IMG/VR virus record: IMGVR_UViG_3300027721_000084
Coordinates: 1-22,290 of that record
Direction: 5' to 3' (one strand)
Source of the DNA: a virus
Length of the DNA: 22,290 bases
A program made the translations under genes and the position numbers. This document shows, piece after piece, positions 8,287 to 15,924 of the stretch (the stretch's first letter is position 1; each line of letters starts with the position of its first letter). Under the pieces are notes generated by a model, which searched no databases, had not been told where the DNA came from, and saw nothing but the letters and a program-made list of their open reading frames with translations.

Positions 8287-9369
8287 TTATTGTTTATAAC
8301 TTCTAATTTTTAGTCCTCTACCACTATCACTATCCGAAGCTGTAACTTTAAAACCTGATTGACTGCTAGATTGAGGTACACTACGTGTCTCCATATCTAT
8401 ATTTTTGATTTTTCTTGTGCTATCTAATAGCGCATCAGTCTTGCCTTGCTCATAAAAGAACTTAGCCATTTTCTCAGGATTCATAGCCGCTGCTAATGAA
8501 CGATGATAACCTTTAGCATCTGATATTAGTCCATTCTCATCTAAGTGTTTAGATATGAAGTTTGTAACATCCGACTGAGCTTTCTTTAGTTCTGCTGCGT
8601 CTCCAGGTAAAAACGTTATACTCTTATCCCCAACATTGAACTCAAAACCTTTGAACTCATTGGAAAAAATTTCTTCTGTCTTTTGCTGAAAATATTCAGA
8701 TTTTCTAGAACTCTCTTGCTGATAGGTCTGTGATTCTTGAACATATTTCTTGTAAGCATCGTAACCCTCTTTTTCGTCATCTGAAACTAAACCACCTTTC
8801 GACTCGATAGGTATTTTATACGCTTCTTTTGAATCCTCAAAGAATTTCTTTGCCTTAGCAAGTTCTTTTTTCTTAGCAATTTCTTTTTTCTTAATGTCCT
8901 TAGGCTCATCAATATCCTCATCGTAAGTAAACTTATCCTCAATCATATATGCAATATCGTCTTGATCTAAGTCCTCTTCTGTCTGAGAGTAGTACTCTGC
9001 TAATAATTGTTCTGGGTTTAGGTCGTCATAGTTTCTACTTAACTTAGCAAAATCTTCGATACCTCTACCAGTTTCTTTTTTGTATTTAAAGTATGCAGAT
9101 ACATCGCCAGGCAATTCTTCTGCTTCCTCTCTTTTTTGAAGCAACTCGTCAATAGAGCTAACATCCTTATTATACCTATTCTTAATATAAGAAAGAACGT
9201 CTGAGTCTCCATACTCTGGAGTAACTACTTCTTCTTGAGTAATCACAACCTCTGGCACTACTACCTCTTGGTGCTGACTCTCTTCGTGTTGGTCTAAGAG
9301 CGTTTGCTCAATTTCTTGAACAGACTTTTGCTCTACAGCTCCAACCTCTTTAACTGTAAAATTTTCCAT
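8287..9369 (-). CDS. Probable capsid scaffolding protein
   Basis: This 360-residue, highly charged protein sits directly between portal and capsid genes, the usual scaffold position. Residues 1-55 are Glu/Gln/Val-rich and probably disordered. Residues about 55-150 contain acidic helices (SYIKNRYNKDVSSIDELLQK, then a DLDQDDIAYMIEDKF stretch). Residues about 155-240 form a Lys/Glu-rich coiled coil (KKKEIAKKKELAKAKKFFED). The C-terminus is basic (GRGLKIRSYKQ), as in many scaffolds whose tail docks on the capsid protein. No protease triad is visible. It is preceded by a TAnnTTTG promoter-like element. The call rests on position, charge and coiled-coil character; sequence similarity to a known scaffold is not claimed. 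Confidence 0.65.
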   Translation of the reverse strand: MENFTVKEVGAVEQKSVQEIEQTLLDQHEESQHQEVVVPEVVITQEEVVTPEYGDSDVLSYIKNRYNKDVSSIDELLQKREEAEELPGDVSAYFKYKKETGRGIEDFAKLSRNYDDLNPEQLLAEYYSQTEEDLDQDDIAYMIEDKFTYDEDIDEPKDIKKKEIAKKKELAKAKKFFEDSKEAYKIPIESKGGLVSDDEKEGYDAYKKYVQESQTYQQESSRKSEYFQQKTEEIFSNEFKGFEFNVGDKSITFLPGDAAELKKAQSDVTNFISKHLDENGLISDAKGYHRSLAAAMNPEKMAKFFYEQGKTDALLDSTRKIKNIDMETRSVPQSSSQSGFKVTASDSDSGRGLKIRSYKQ

Positions 9370-9385
9370 TTGATTTAATTTTTTG

Positions 9386-9393
9386 CAAAGTTA
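9386..9393 (-). promoter_or_regulatory. Putative -7 promoter element upstream of the scaffold-like gene
   Basis: The minus strand reads TAACTTTG, matching TAnnTTTG, in the 40-base gap between the portal and scaffold-like genes. It is 17 bases before the ATG at 9369. The core TTAACTTTGCAAA is repeated exactly at the end of the terminase gene (11887-11894). No good -33 TTG is visible upstream, so this is a moderate-confidence site that could boost scaffold and capsid expression. Confidence 0.45.
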
Positions 9394-9409
9394 ACTATTT
9401 AATTTATTA

Positions 9410-11842
9410 TTATCTTGGACCGAATTGCGACAAGTCAAACGAGTCTAAGTTGTCATTTGTAGATTCAAAATCTACAGGAGGTAAGTTATTTTTACGTTGG
9501 TCTATCAGTTTTGATTGCTGTGTATTTTGTAAGCTAACGCGCTTATCTTTAGCCTCTTCTTTCATCTGCTCCTTAGACTTAGTGGTCTGAACCTCAATTC
9601 CTTTTAATTGCATATTATAATTAAACTCAACTTGCATTAACTGCAACTTAGCCTGAACCTCACTTTGCATCTTCTGAATATCAAATGCTGACTCAGCCTG
9701 TTTAACTTGCAACTTAGCTTGTGTCTCAGCTTGTATTTGTTGTAATGCAACTTGTGCTGCTAGTTGCTGTGACTGTTGTTGCATTTGCCCTTGCATCTGT
9801 TGAGCCTCTTGAGCTTGTTTTTGTTTTAACTCTTCTCTCTTCTTTCTCTTAAGTTTAAGGAGTTGATTGGCTAACTTCAAGTTACGCATTTCTCTAATAT
9901 CAATAGCGTCTTCTAATAGTATAGAATCACGAGATAATGATATTTGAATGTTCTGCTCTAACTGCGCCTTCTCTTCCTCATCAGGAGAAACCTCTATAAA
10001 TATTCCAAAGTCATAAATATATAAGTCTTTAATATCTTCCAATATACCAACACTATATCTACCAATCTGATTAGTAAACTCTTCCTTAAAGTCCGAGTAC
10101 TCTAAAATATCTGCTACTCTATAAGATATAGCCTCAGATAATGAACGTGTAATATATAAGCTTGACTCTAGTATGTGCCTTGTAGCTGTGTTTGAATTTA
10201 ATGCCGCTAACTTCTGAACTCCGACTAATGCATCAGGATTAGGGGTTGAACCATCACGAGCCTCGTTTAGTCCCGTCACATCTCTAATCATACCCATATA
10301 ATGGTTATAACTACCGATTAAACTCTGTAACTTAGCTTGACCACTACCTGTTCCTAGCTCTGAAATTGGAATCCTTGCATTATTAAACTCTCCATCTCCA
10401 GTATAGCTCCTACCAATCACACTACCTGTTTGGAAGTATAATCTTAATGCATCTTCTGGATTATATGCTGCTCCCGTACCTAAGTCCACCTCATTAATAC
10501 CATCGGCATCAATAAATACACCATCAGGTACTACCTTAGCTAATACTTGCTGCATTTTAAGGTGAATAATCTGAATTAAATCAGCAAATGGAATCATTCT
10601 TTTTACTAATGACTCGATATTTCCCTTATACATTCTTGGAGCACACGCTACGTAATTTGGTATTGCGTGTTGTGTTGCTGACTTAGGACGAACCATATTT
10701 TTAGATAGCTCCCACTTCAACATAATATTTGTACCAGCGACCATTATTCCATCATACCAAACGTCAATAGTTTTTTCAATCTTCTCGAAGTTTCCTTCGT
10801 CCATCATTTCTTGTGGAGGGTTAAAGCTATCGTCTTTAGGTATCATTTTCTCGTTACCGTTTTCTAACTTCTTCTTCTTATAAACTATCTTCTTAGTAGT
10901 TTTGTAATTAAAATAAAGTAATGTAGCTGTATCTCTGCTAAATAAACTATTATTTAATTGAGACAATCCATACTGATTATTCCACGCCTGACCATACTTA
11001 GATATTTCAACTAATTGGTCAGTAGTAAGCGTAGGGTCAATCTTCATAAGTTCAGTTGTATGAACCATCTTAACTTCTCCCCAATAGAAACAATCTTCAA
11101 AATATGGATTTTCAGTATAGCTATAAATCACATTAGCAGGGTCAACATACTCAATTCTAACGCCATCTCCTGGCAAGAACATATGTTTAGCCATTCCGAC
11201 TCCAATTGTAACTATATCTAAATCTACACTCTTGCGAATATCGTTATATTTATTATCGTCAAATATTGTGTTAATTGCTTGTTCCTCAGCTATTTCAATT
11301 GCTGGCTTATAATTCAACTGCATAAATAATGAAAGCTCATCATCTGTTTCTGGTAACTCATCAGGAGGAGTGTCAAATGCATCGATGCCAAACTGCCCCT
11401 TTACTTGAAGTAGTAAATCTTTAGCAGCCATATCTGTCTGTACGGCATTCTGAAATCTTGAACGTTTATCAGTAGACATAGCATCTTGTGCGTATGCTTT
11501 TACTTTAAACATTCTGTCGGTCATTCCGTTTACCACTATATCAATAAACTTTGGTATAATCGGTACGGGAGTCCAATCTAAATTCAAATGACTTAAATCA
11601 CCATCTACAGATAATTCATTCTTATATTTTCCAACAGACTGTTCACCTCTTGCGTATAGTCTTAATTTATGAAAGTTTGCACGTTGGTCGTAAAACCTAC
11701 ACCCATGACTATCTTTTTTAAACCACTCATATTGAATTGAATTCGCAATCTGTAATCCATATTCAACAGACTCTTTCTCTTTGTCTGAAGCAAATTGGTT
11801 AGGAAAGCTAGTTGGATTAATCTTAATATTTACGTCCTTCAT
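9410..11842 (-). CDS. Portal protein
   Basis: The portal is the dodecameric ring at the capsid vertex through which DNA is packaged. At 810 residues this is a long version. The core (about 40-650) has features I associate with crAss-like and marine podovirus portals: PVPIIPKFIDIVVNGMTDRM (93-111), YVDPANVIYSYTENPYFED (232-250) and MIRDVTGLNEARDGSTPNPD (518-537), followed by ALVGVQKLAA. The C-terminal extension (about 655-785) is a long Gln-rich coiled coil (673-735 almost all Gln/Ala/Met/Lys/Glu), likely an elongated helical barrel inside the head. The start codon follows the terminase stop directly, with no spacer, suggesting translational coupling. Confidence 0.88.
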   Translation of the reverse strand: MKDVNIKINPTSFPNQFASDKEKESVEYGLQIANSIQYEWFKKDSHGCRFYDQRANFHKLRLYARGEQSVGKYKNELSVDGDLSHLNLDWTPVPIIPKFIDIVVNGMTDRMFKVKAYAQDAMSTDKRSRFQNAVQTDMAAKDLLLQVKGQFGIDAFDTPPDELPETDDELSLFMQLNYKPAIEIAEEQAINTIFDDNKYNDIRKSVDLDIVTIGVGMAKHMFLPGDGVRIEYVDPANVIYSYTENPYFEDCFYWGEVKMVHTTELMKIDPTLTTDQLVEISKYGQAWNNQYGLSQLNNSLFSRDTATLLYFNYKTTKKIVYKKKKLENGNEKMIPKDDSFNPPQEMMDEGNFEKIEKTIDVWYDGIMVAGTNIMLKWELSKNMVRPKSATQHAIPNYVACAPRMYKGNIESLVKRMIPFADLIQIIHLKMQQVLAKVVPDGVFIDADGINEVDLGTGAAYNPEDALRLYFQTGSVIGRSYTGDGEFNNARIPISELGTGSGQAKLQSLIGSYNHYMGMIRDVTGLNEARDGSTPNPDALVGVQKLAALNSNTATRHILESSLYITRSLSEAISYRVADILEYSDFKEEFTNQIGRYSVGILEDIKDLYIYDFGIFIEVSPDEEEKAQLEQNIQISLSRDSILLEDAIDIREMRNLKLANQLLKLKRKKREELKQKQAQEAQQMQGQMQQQSQQLAAQVALQQIQAETQAKLQVKQAESAFDIQKMQSEVQAKLQLMQVEFNYNMQLKGIEVQTTKSKEQMKEEAKDKRVSLQNTQQSKLIDQRKNNLPPVDFESTNDNLDSFDLSQFGPR

Positions 11843-14089
11843 TTATCTTATTATTTCGCTCTGCGTTCCGCTATTATTATACTTTGCAAAGTTAAAGATT
11901 ATTTTCGATTCTTTTTTGACTTGTGTATACACATTTTTTTGATTAGCCATGATAGCTAATCCTGAACTAATTGCAGCATCAAACTTAGTCCTATTATTTA
12001 TATCAAACTTAGACCACTCCTCAATTGTTCTCGTAAAGTACATCGAACCCATCTCGTCAGAGTCTCTATACGTACCCTCTAAATCAAGACCTACATACTT
12101 CTCAATATATGACTCTATTGCAGATGCGTGAGACTGCTTAACATCTTCGGAAGAGTTAGGAATACCTCCAAGCTCTTTCTCTGTCTTAGAAAGGTTGTTA
12201 TAGTGCTTATCTGGTCTGTTAATAGAAAATCCTCTATACCCTCTATTCTTTAAATGATATAGTAGTCTTGGTTTGTTATTTTCTACTAATATTGGCATAC
12301 CATAAAATACACACGCCATTAAAACTTCTTCAAAGAATATCTCTGCTGTTTGTGGTCTTGCAATGTACTCTAAAAAGAATTGATTACTTGGAGCATTATC
12401 CATATTGAACTTAGTAAGCCCGTGTAGTGAACCATTTGAACCTCCACCGCCAACTGTTCCAGATATATCATAAGGGTCACATCCGAACGCTCCAATATGG
12501 TCATTACCTGGATATTTCATTCCATTCTTATATGTAACTCTGTTCTGCAAGTCTTTCTCTGGAATCCAAGACACATTAAATCTGCCCCTTGGGTCTGGAG
12601 TCCAAACTACCTTAGTATCTTTTTCTCCATTTAACCAACTAAACGAACCTCGTGTAAGTACTCTATCTTTGATTAAGGAGTCATTATAGTCGATTTGCTG
12701 ATAGATTTTTGTTAAGTTGAATATTGATGCTTTACTCTCATCTCTAAAGGCGTGAGATTCTGTTCTTGAGAACTGTCTATAGAACTCATTAAGAGCATCG
12801 GCATCATTCTTTAAAGATGCAACTTCATTCTCCCAGTAGTCAATAGCGCCATTAGAAATCATTTGACCATCAATACCAAGTACTGGCTTCTCAGGTTTTC
12901 TAAATACTGGCATTCCAAATCTATCTATATACCCCTCAAAGTTCCATTCCATTGGAATATAAAGAGAATACATACCTGACTTTGTTTGACCATTGGCGTT
13001 ACGTGTCTTTACATTTGACTCTTCATATAATTTCTTAAAATTAGCCCCTCCTTTTTCAAGTGCATTAGGGGTTGAGCCCATCATACATTTTCCAATAATT
13101 TTAGAACCTAATCTAAGACATGTTTTAGTTACACGCCAGTTATTCAAGATGTTATCAGGCTTTATCCATTTGCCCGATTCGTCATGTACCAATAAAAGAA
13201 GTTTCTCACCATCATAACTATTGTCAGCTGTATTCTTCCAGTCAATTGTAGTGTCAAGACCTTTTATATCAGATTCTGTATTTTCATACATATTCTTCTT
13301 AGTAATCTTAGCCGCAGGAACTCTAAATGCAAGTTCTGTTTTTGGCTTATCCATACCGTCCTGAATAGGCTTGAAGAAGAACGGATAGTTACTAATAATA
13401 GGAACTACCTTATTTGTAAACATAGTCTTAGCATCATTACCAGTTTTTGATAATATACCAAGTCTCGCATCCTTTGCTAATGTTCCAGTATTGGACAATT
13501 CATTTGAACCCATAAACGAGAATCCAGAACGTCTAATCTTTAAATACACCATTCCAAACGAACGGTTATCAGCCTTACAAGCCTCCCAAAAAATAAAGTA
13601 TATTCTATTTGCCTCACGATAATCAGGAAGTCCAACATCAATCTTAGTCCATTGCAAGTACATATAATGTGAGCCAGTAATATAAGTGCTAACTCCATTA
13701 TTCATAAAGTAAAACCCGTGCTCTCTTCTATCAAATTCTCCCTCTATATAATCAACCCACTCATCCTTAAAATTCTTAGGCATAGTGTGCCAGTTGAATA
13801 TAGTCTTAATATTGCTAAGTTCTTTAGGGTATTCAGATGGTTGCCAGTACTGATTTTCTTTTTTATCGTCACGTTTATATACTAAATTTGTTACAGATGG
13901 TAATGCCACTAACAGTCCACTTATATTGTAAATATCACCAATAGTACCATCCTTAGATATTACTACCATATCATACTTCTCGTTATAACCGTACTCCCAA
14001 CTCTTTTTATTATTTTTTACAACAATAACTTGAGGAGGAACGTGGTCGTTAACTATAGTGTATAATTTATTTTGATCGTCTTTCTGCAA
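11843..14089 (-). CDS. terL: Terminase large subunit (packaging ATPase/nuclease)
   Basis: This protein drives DNA into the prohead and cuts the concatemer. At 748 residues it is long but two domains are readable. The ATPase has a deviant Walker A (KIRRSGFS, 184-191), Walker B (LLLLVHDE, 297-304) and coupling motif GSTPN (338-342) followed by an FKKLYEESN helix. The nuclease has GCDPYD (536-541) with candidate metal ligand D538, a second acidic position at VENN (E603), and SEDVKQSHASAIESY (647-661) near its end. The Walker A lacks the usual GKT/S lysine and resembles lambda gpA, where lysine opens the motif. Its start overlaps the preceding small gene by 23 bases and its stop abuts the portal gene. 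Confidence in function is high. Confidence 0.92.
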   Translation of the reverse strand: MQKDDQNKLYTIVNDHVPPQVIVVKNNKKSWEYGYNEKYDMVVISKDGTIGDIYNISGLLVALPSVTNLVYKRDDKKENQYWQPSEYPKELSNIKTIFNWHTMPKNFKDEWVDYIEGEFDRREHGFYFMNNGVSTYITGSHYMYLQWTKIDVGLPDYREANRIYFIFWEACKADNRSFGMVYLKIRRSGFSFMGSNELSNTGTLAKDARLGILSKTGNDAKTMFTNKVVPIISNYPFFFKPIQDGMDKPKTELAFRVPAAKITKKNMYENTESDIKGLDTTIDWKNTADNSYDGEKLLLLVHDESGKWIKPDNILNNWRVTKTCLRLGSKIIGKCMMGSTPNALEKGGANFKKLYEESNVKTRNANGQTKSGMYSLYIPMEWNFEGYIDRFGMPVFRKPEKPVLGIDGQMISNGAIDYWENEVASLKNDADALNEFYRQFSRTESHAFRDESKASIFNLTKIYQQIDYNDSLIKDRVLTRGSFSWLNGEKDTKVVWTPDPRGRFNVSWIPEKDLQNRVTYKNGMKYPGNDHIGAFGCDPYDISGTVGGGGSNGSLHGLTKFNMDNAPSNQFFLEYIARPQTAEIFFEEVLMACVFYGMPILVENNKPRLLYHLKNRGYRGFSINRPDKHYNNLSKTEKELGGIPNSSEDVKQSHASAIESYIEKYVGLDLEGTYRDSDEMGSMYFTRTIEEWSKFDINNRTKFDAAISSGLAIMANQKNVYTQVKKESKIIFNFAKYNNSGTQSEIIR
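11887..11894 (-). promoter_or_regulatory. Possible -7 promoter element inside the 3' end of terL
   Basis: The minus strand reads TAACTTTG within codons for the terminase C-terminus, about 45 bases before the portal ATG. The 13-base string TTAACTTTGCAAA is identical to the one before the scaffold-like gene. It encodes F-N-F-A-K here, so it could be fortuitous coding sequence. The exact match to an intergenic copy is what makes it worth listing. Confidence 0.3.
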
Positions 14090-14348
14090 ATCCTTGTACT
14101 TTAGGTTCGGTTTTTACACTCATTACAGAATCGTCAATTAGTTTTTCTTGCTCTAGCTCTATTCTACCAAGAATATGAAAGGCGTCTTCGATTGCTAAAC
14201 GTTTTGTTGATGCTGCATTCTTTAACTTATCAGACGAAAGGTCATCATCGCCACCTCTTATTATGGTATCTTCAGCGATTTTAATTAACTCCTCTACAGC
14301 CTTATAACCAGCAGCGATAATTCTTTCTTTGATTGATTTTAATTCCAT
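14067..14348 (-). CDS. Probable terminase small subunit
   Basis: This 93-residue, almost entirely helical protein is encoded immediately upstream of the large terminase, overlapping it by 23 bases. The sequence shows helix KERIIAAGYKAVEELIKIAE (7-26), an acidic turn GGDDDLSSDKLKNAAS, then a second long helix RLAIEDAFHILGRIELEQEK (50-69). It ends in the basic tail GFAERRSK. A short helical protein abutting TerL, with a basic end, is what is expected for the DNA-recognition subunit. A clear helix-turn-helix is not obvious, so the assignment is by position and fold character. It overlaps the GroES-like gene by 10 bases. Confidence 0.55.
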   Translation of the reverse strand: MELKSIKERIIAAGYKAVEELIKIAEDTIIRGGDDDLSSDKLKNAASTKRLAIEDAFHILGRIELEQEKLIDDSVMSVKTEPKVQGFAERRSK

Positions 14349-14905
14349 TTGATTGTAATATTTTTTGTAAGCATTCTGTATAGCTTCTCATCATTTATAT
14401 AAAATGGGTACTCACTATTTGGCTCAAACGAAATCTCATTTCCAATGCTTAGACCTAAGTCTAGCAACTCTTGATTTATATACTCTATCGTTCCAATCAA
14501 GGGCTCTTCTAACGTGTTTTTACGGATAATAGAATCTTGTGTTTTTATTGGTTTAATAAAGCAATATTTAGAGTGAGCACTCCATTTGTTATTATGAAAG
14601 TACATAAAGAATTGTTCCTCATCCACCATAAACAAATCGTCCTTAAGAAAACTTGCCCCGCTTTTTTCATTTCCTTTCATATCATAATATAGTTTAAATA
14701 CATTATGATGTACGAGTAATAAATCTCCAACTATTACATCTCCCTTATATCCAATCGGAGTACTTTCAACCACCCCTAATCTATTAGATACTGTATGGTC
14801 TTCTTGAGATGTACTTACAACTAAATTAATTCCTCCGATTTCTTTTGTGTTATTATATCGCTTACAATCTAATGGTTTTACGATAAAGCAGTATGGGGAT
14901 TTCAT
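14339..14905 (-). CDS. Tandem GroES-like co-chaperonin protein
   Basis: This 188-residue protein appears to contain two GroES (Cpn10)-like domains. Domain 1 (about 4-103) follows the GroES layout: KPLD near the start, GGINL (24-28) at the mobile-loop position of GroES GGIVL, LGVVES for the RGEVLAV strand, VGDLLLVHHNVFKLYYD (59-75) for VGDIVIFNDGYGVK, and FLKDDLFMVDEEQF for the last strand and turn. Domain 2 (113-188) repeats it: YCFIKPI echoes YCFIVKP of domain 1, then IGTIEY, LSIGNEISFEP and KLYRMLTKNI. Its mobile loop is shorter. Phage GroES-like proteins such as T4 gp31 partner the host GroEL to fold the capsid protein, and its place beside the packaging and capsid genes fits that role. 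Similarity is by eye; function is inference. Confidence 0.7.
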   Translation of the reverse strand: MKSPYCFIVKPLDCKRYNNTKEIGGINLVVSTSQEDHTVSNRLGVVESTPIGYKGDVIVGDLLLVHHNVFKLYYDMKGNEKSGASFLKDDLFMVDEEQFFMYFHNNKWSAHSKYCFIKPIKTQDSIIRKNTLEEPLIGTIEYINQELLDLGLSIGNEISFEPNSEYPFYINDEKLYRMLTKNITIKWN

Positions 14906-15130
14906 TTAGAAATTTATATTGTACTCTATGGAAACTGGAATATTAGAATTAAATTCCTTCCATAGAATAGTCTCGTCAGATTCATTCTCTATCCAAACCT
15001 GAAAACTACACTTAGATTCATTGAAGAATATTAGATGTATCTTATGAGAACCTCCAAGAACCTCTTGTCCTTGAAGATAACTCATAGCGTTCTTGTAGTC
15101 TGGACCTACTGATATTTTACGAATATCCAT
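14906..15130 (-). CDS. Small conserved hypothetical protein
   Basis: This 74-residue protein begins MDIRKISVGPDYKNAMSYLQ, then GQEVLGGSHKIHLIFFNES, and is beta-rich to the end (SFQVWIENESDETILWKEFN, then a SIEYNINF strand). I associate this N-terminal motif with small hypothetical genes beside the packaging genes of marine Bacteroidota podoviruses. It has no transmembrane segment and no catalytic motif. It starts 4 bases after the upstream gene stops and abuts the GroES-like gene. A small virion or assembly factor is possible, but no function can be assigned. Confidence 0.8.
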   Translation of the reverse strand: MDIRKISVGPDYKNAMSYLQGQEVLGGSHKIHLIFFNESKCSFQVWIENESDETILWKEFNSNIPVSIEYNINF

Positions 15131-15133
15131 CAG

Positions 15134-15346
15134 TTACGCAATACTTGTTATAATACCATTAGTTACCGTAATAGTTTTTTCGTCTAATGAAGTAAATGTT
15201 CCACTAACACCGCTTTCTAGTAATAAATCGAGAATTGCTTGAATACTAAAGTTTTTAGTTTCGTTAGATTGCTCTACATCGGTTCCTATTAGTAAATCAT
15301 CAAGTGTAGGTATTGATATTTCTGAGTATTGGCTTATCTTAGTCAT
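15134..15346 (-). CDS. Small MTKIS-motif structural-type protein
   Basis: This 70-residue protein combines two elements. The first is an N-terminal module, MTKISQY followed by LDDLLIGTDVEQSNETKNFS, shared with the fibre-like protein at 18044-19390. The second is a C-terminal strand motif, SLDEKTITVTNGIITSIA, common at the ends of virion proteins in this phage group. The shared N-terminus may mediate attachment to the virion or trimerisation. It has no TM segment or Cys. It overlaps the preceding gene by 8 bases. The structural role is inferred from the shared motif. Confidence 0.75.
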   Translation of the reverse strand: MTKISQYSEISIPTLDDLLIGTDVEQSNETKNFSIQAILDLLLESGVSGTFTSLDEKTITVTNGIITSIA

Positions 15347-15557
15347 TTATTTCTCCTGTTTGTAAATTAACACTTACCTTACCGTATTTCTCAAGCAGTA
15401 AAGCCTCTATTTCTTGGTACTCTTTAGACAACGCGTCTAGGTCTCTAAATAATTTATGCTTTAATAATTCAGCATCGGCAATGTTTAGCTTTGTATCGTT
15501 AAACTTTTGATGTAGCGTTTTTAATGTTTCTAATTCTTCTGTAGTTACTGATTTCAT
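15339..15557 (-). CDS. Small coiled-coil protein heading the packaging/head operon
   Basis: This 72-residue, mostly helical protein has heptad-like spacing of Leu and charged residues from about 6 to 55 (TEELETLKTLHQKFNDTKLN, then LLKHKLFRDLDALSKEYQEI). It ends in KYGKVSVNLQTGEIND. Similar short coiled-coil proteins with a YGxVxINLxTGEI-type ending occur next to structural genes in marine phages, but I know of no established function. It is the first gene after a promoter-like TATCTTTG element and overlaps the next gene by 8 bases. Confidence 0.8.
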   Translation of the reverse strand: MKSVTTEELETLKTLHQKFNDTKLNIADAELLKHKLFRDLDALSKEYQEIEALLLEKYGKVSVNLQTGEIND

Positions 15558-15571
15558 TTTATTTTTTTTTA

Positions 15572-15579
15572 CAAAGATA
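15572..15579 (-). promoter_or_regulatory. Putative -7 promoter element for the packaging/head operon
   Basis: The minus strand reads TATCTTTG, an exact TAnnTTTG match, in the 27-base gap before the 72-residue coiled-coil gene, 15 bases ahead of its ATG. The string TATCTTTGTAAAAA is identical to the one before the tail adaptor operon at 6030-6037. The -33 region has no clear TTG. The two identical copies at two operon heads support a real late promoter. Confidence 0.5.
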
Positions 15580-15584
15580 GTTAA

Positions 15585-15923
15585 TTAATTGATAGGTATA
15601 AAAGTATTAGTTTCGGGAATTTTTTCCAATCTACTCTTTAACGTATATTTTATTTTTTCTAATTCAGTTTCGTTATTTTCTGATAACTTATTATCTGATA
15701 GCTTACTCATAGAGTTTTCCACCCAAGATATTATTTGTTCTTTTGTTATTTCTTCAAACTCTATAAAATTATTCATATTTGGTTTTGGAAGATTAATGCA
15801 TCCATAAACCTTTTCTATATTACCATTAATTTCTGCTATTAACTCCCAATGAACATTTTTTATAGTCTTGTTAGTTAATTCTCTATCGTAAGCTTTAAAA
15901 TTCCATGTATAATTTATTTCCAT
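15585..15923 (-). CDS. Conserved small phage protein, function unknown
   Basis: This 112-residue protein starts one base after the fibre gene stops. The sequence resembles a family of about 100-residue proteins found beside tail-fibre genes in marine phages. It shows an N-terminal YTWNFKAYDRE strand, VHWELIAEINGNIEKVYGCI, LPKPNMNNFIEFEEITKEQI, and a WVENSMSK helix. That pattern (YTW..., V.W....NG...., then a Leu-Thr/Lys-Glu helix ending in WV) is the only basis. The C-terminal 40 residues are a charged helix. The function is unknown; association with fibre genes suggests a role in assembly or attachment. Confidence 0.75.
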   Translation of the reverse strand: MEINYTWNFKAYDRELTNKTIKNVHWELIAEINGNIEKVYGCINLPKPNMNNFIEFEEITKEQIISWVENSMSKLSDNKLSENNETELEKIKYTLKSRLEKIPETNTFIPIN

Positions 15924-15924
15924 T

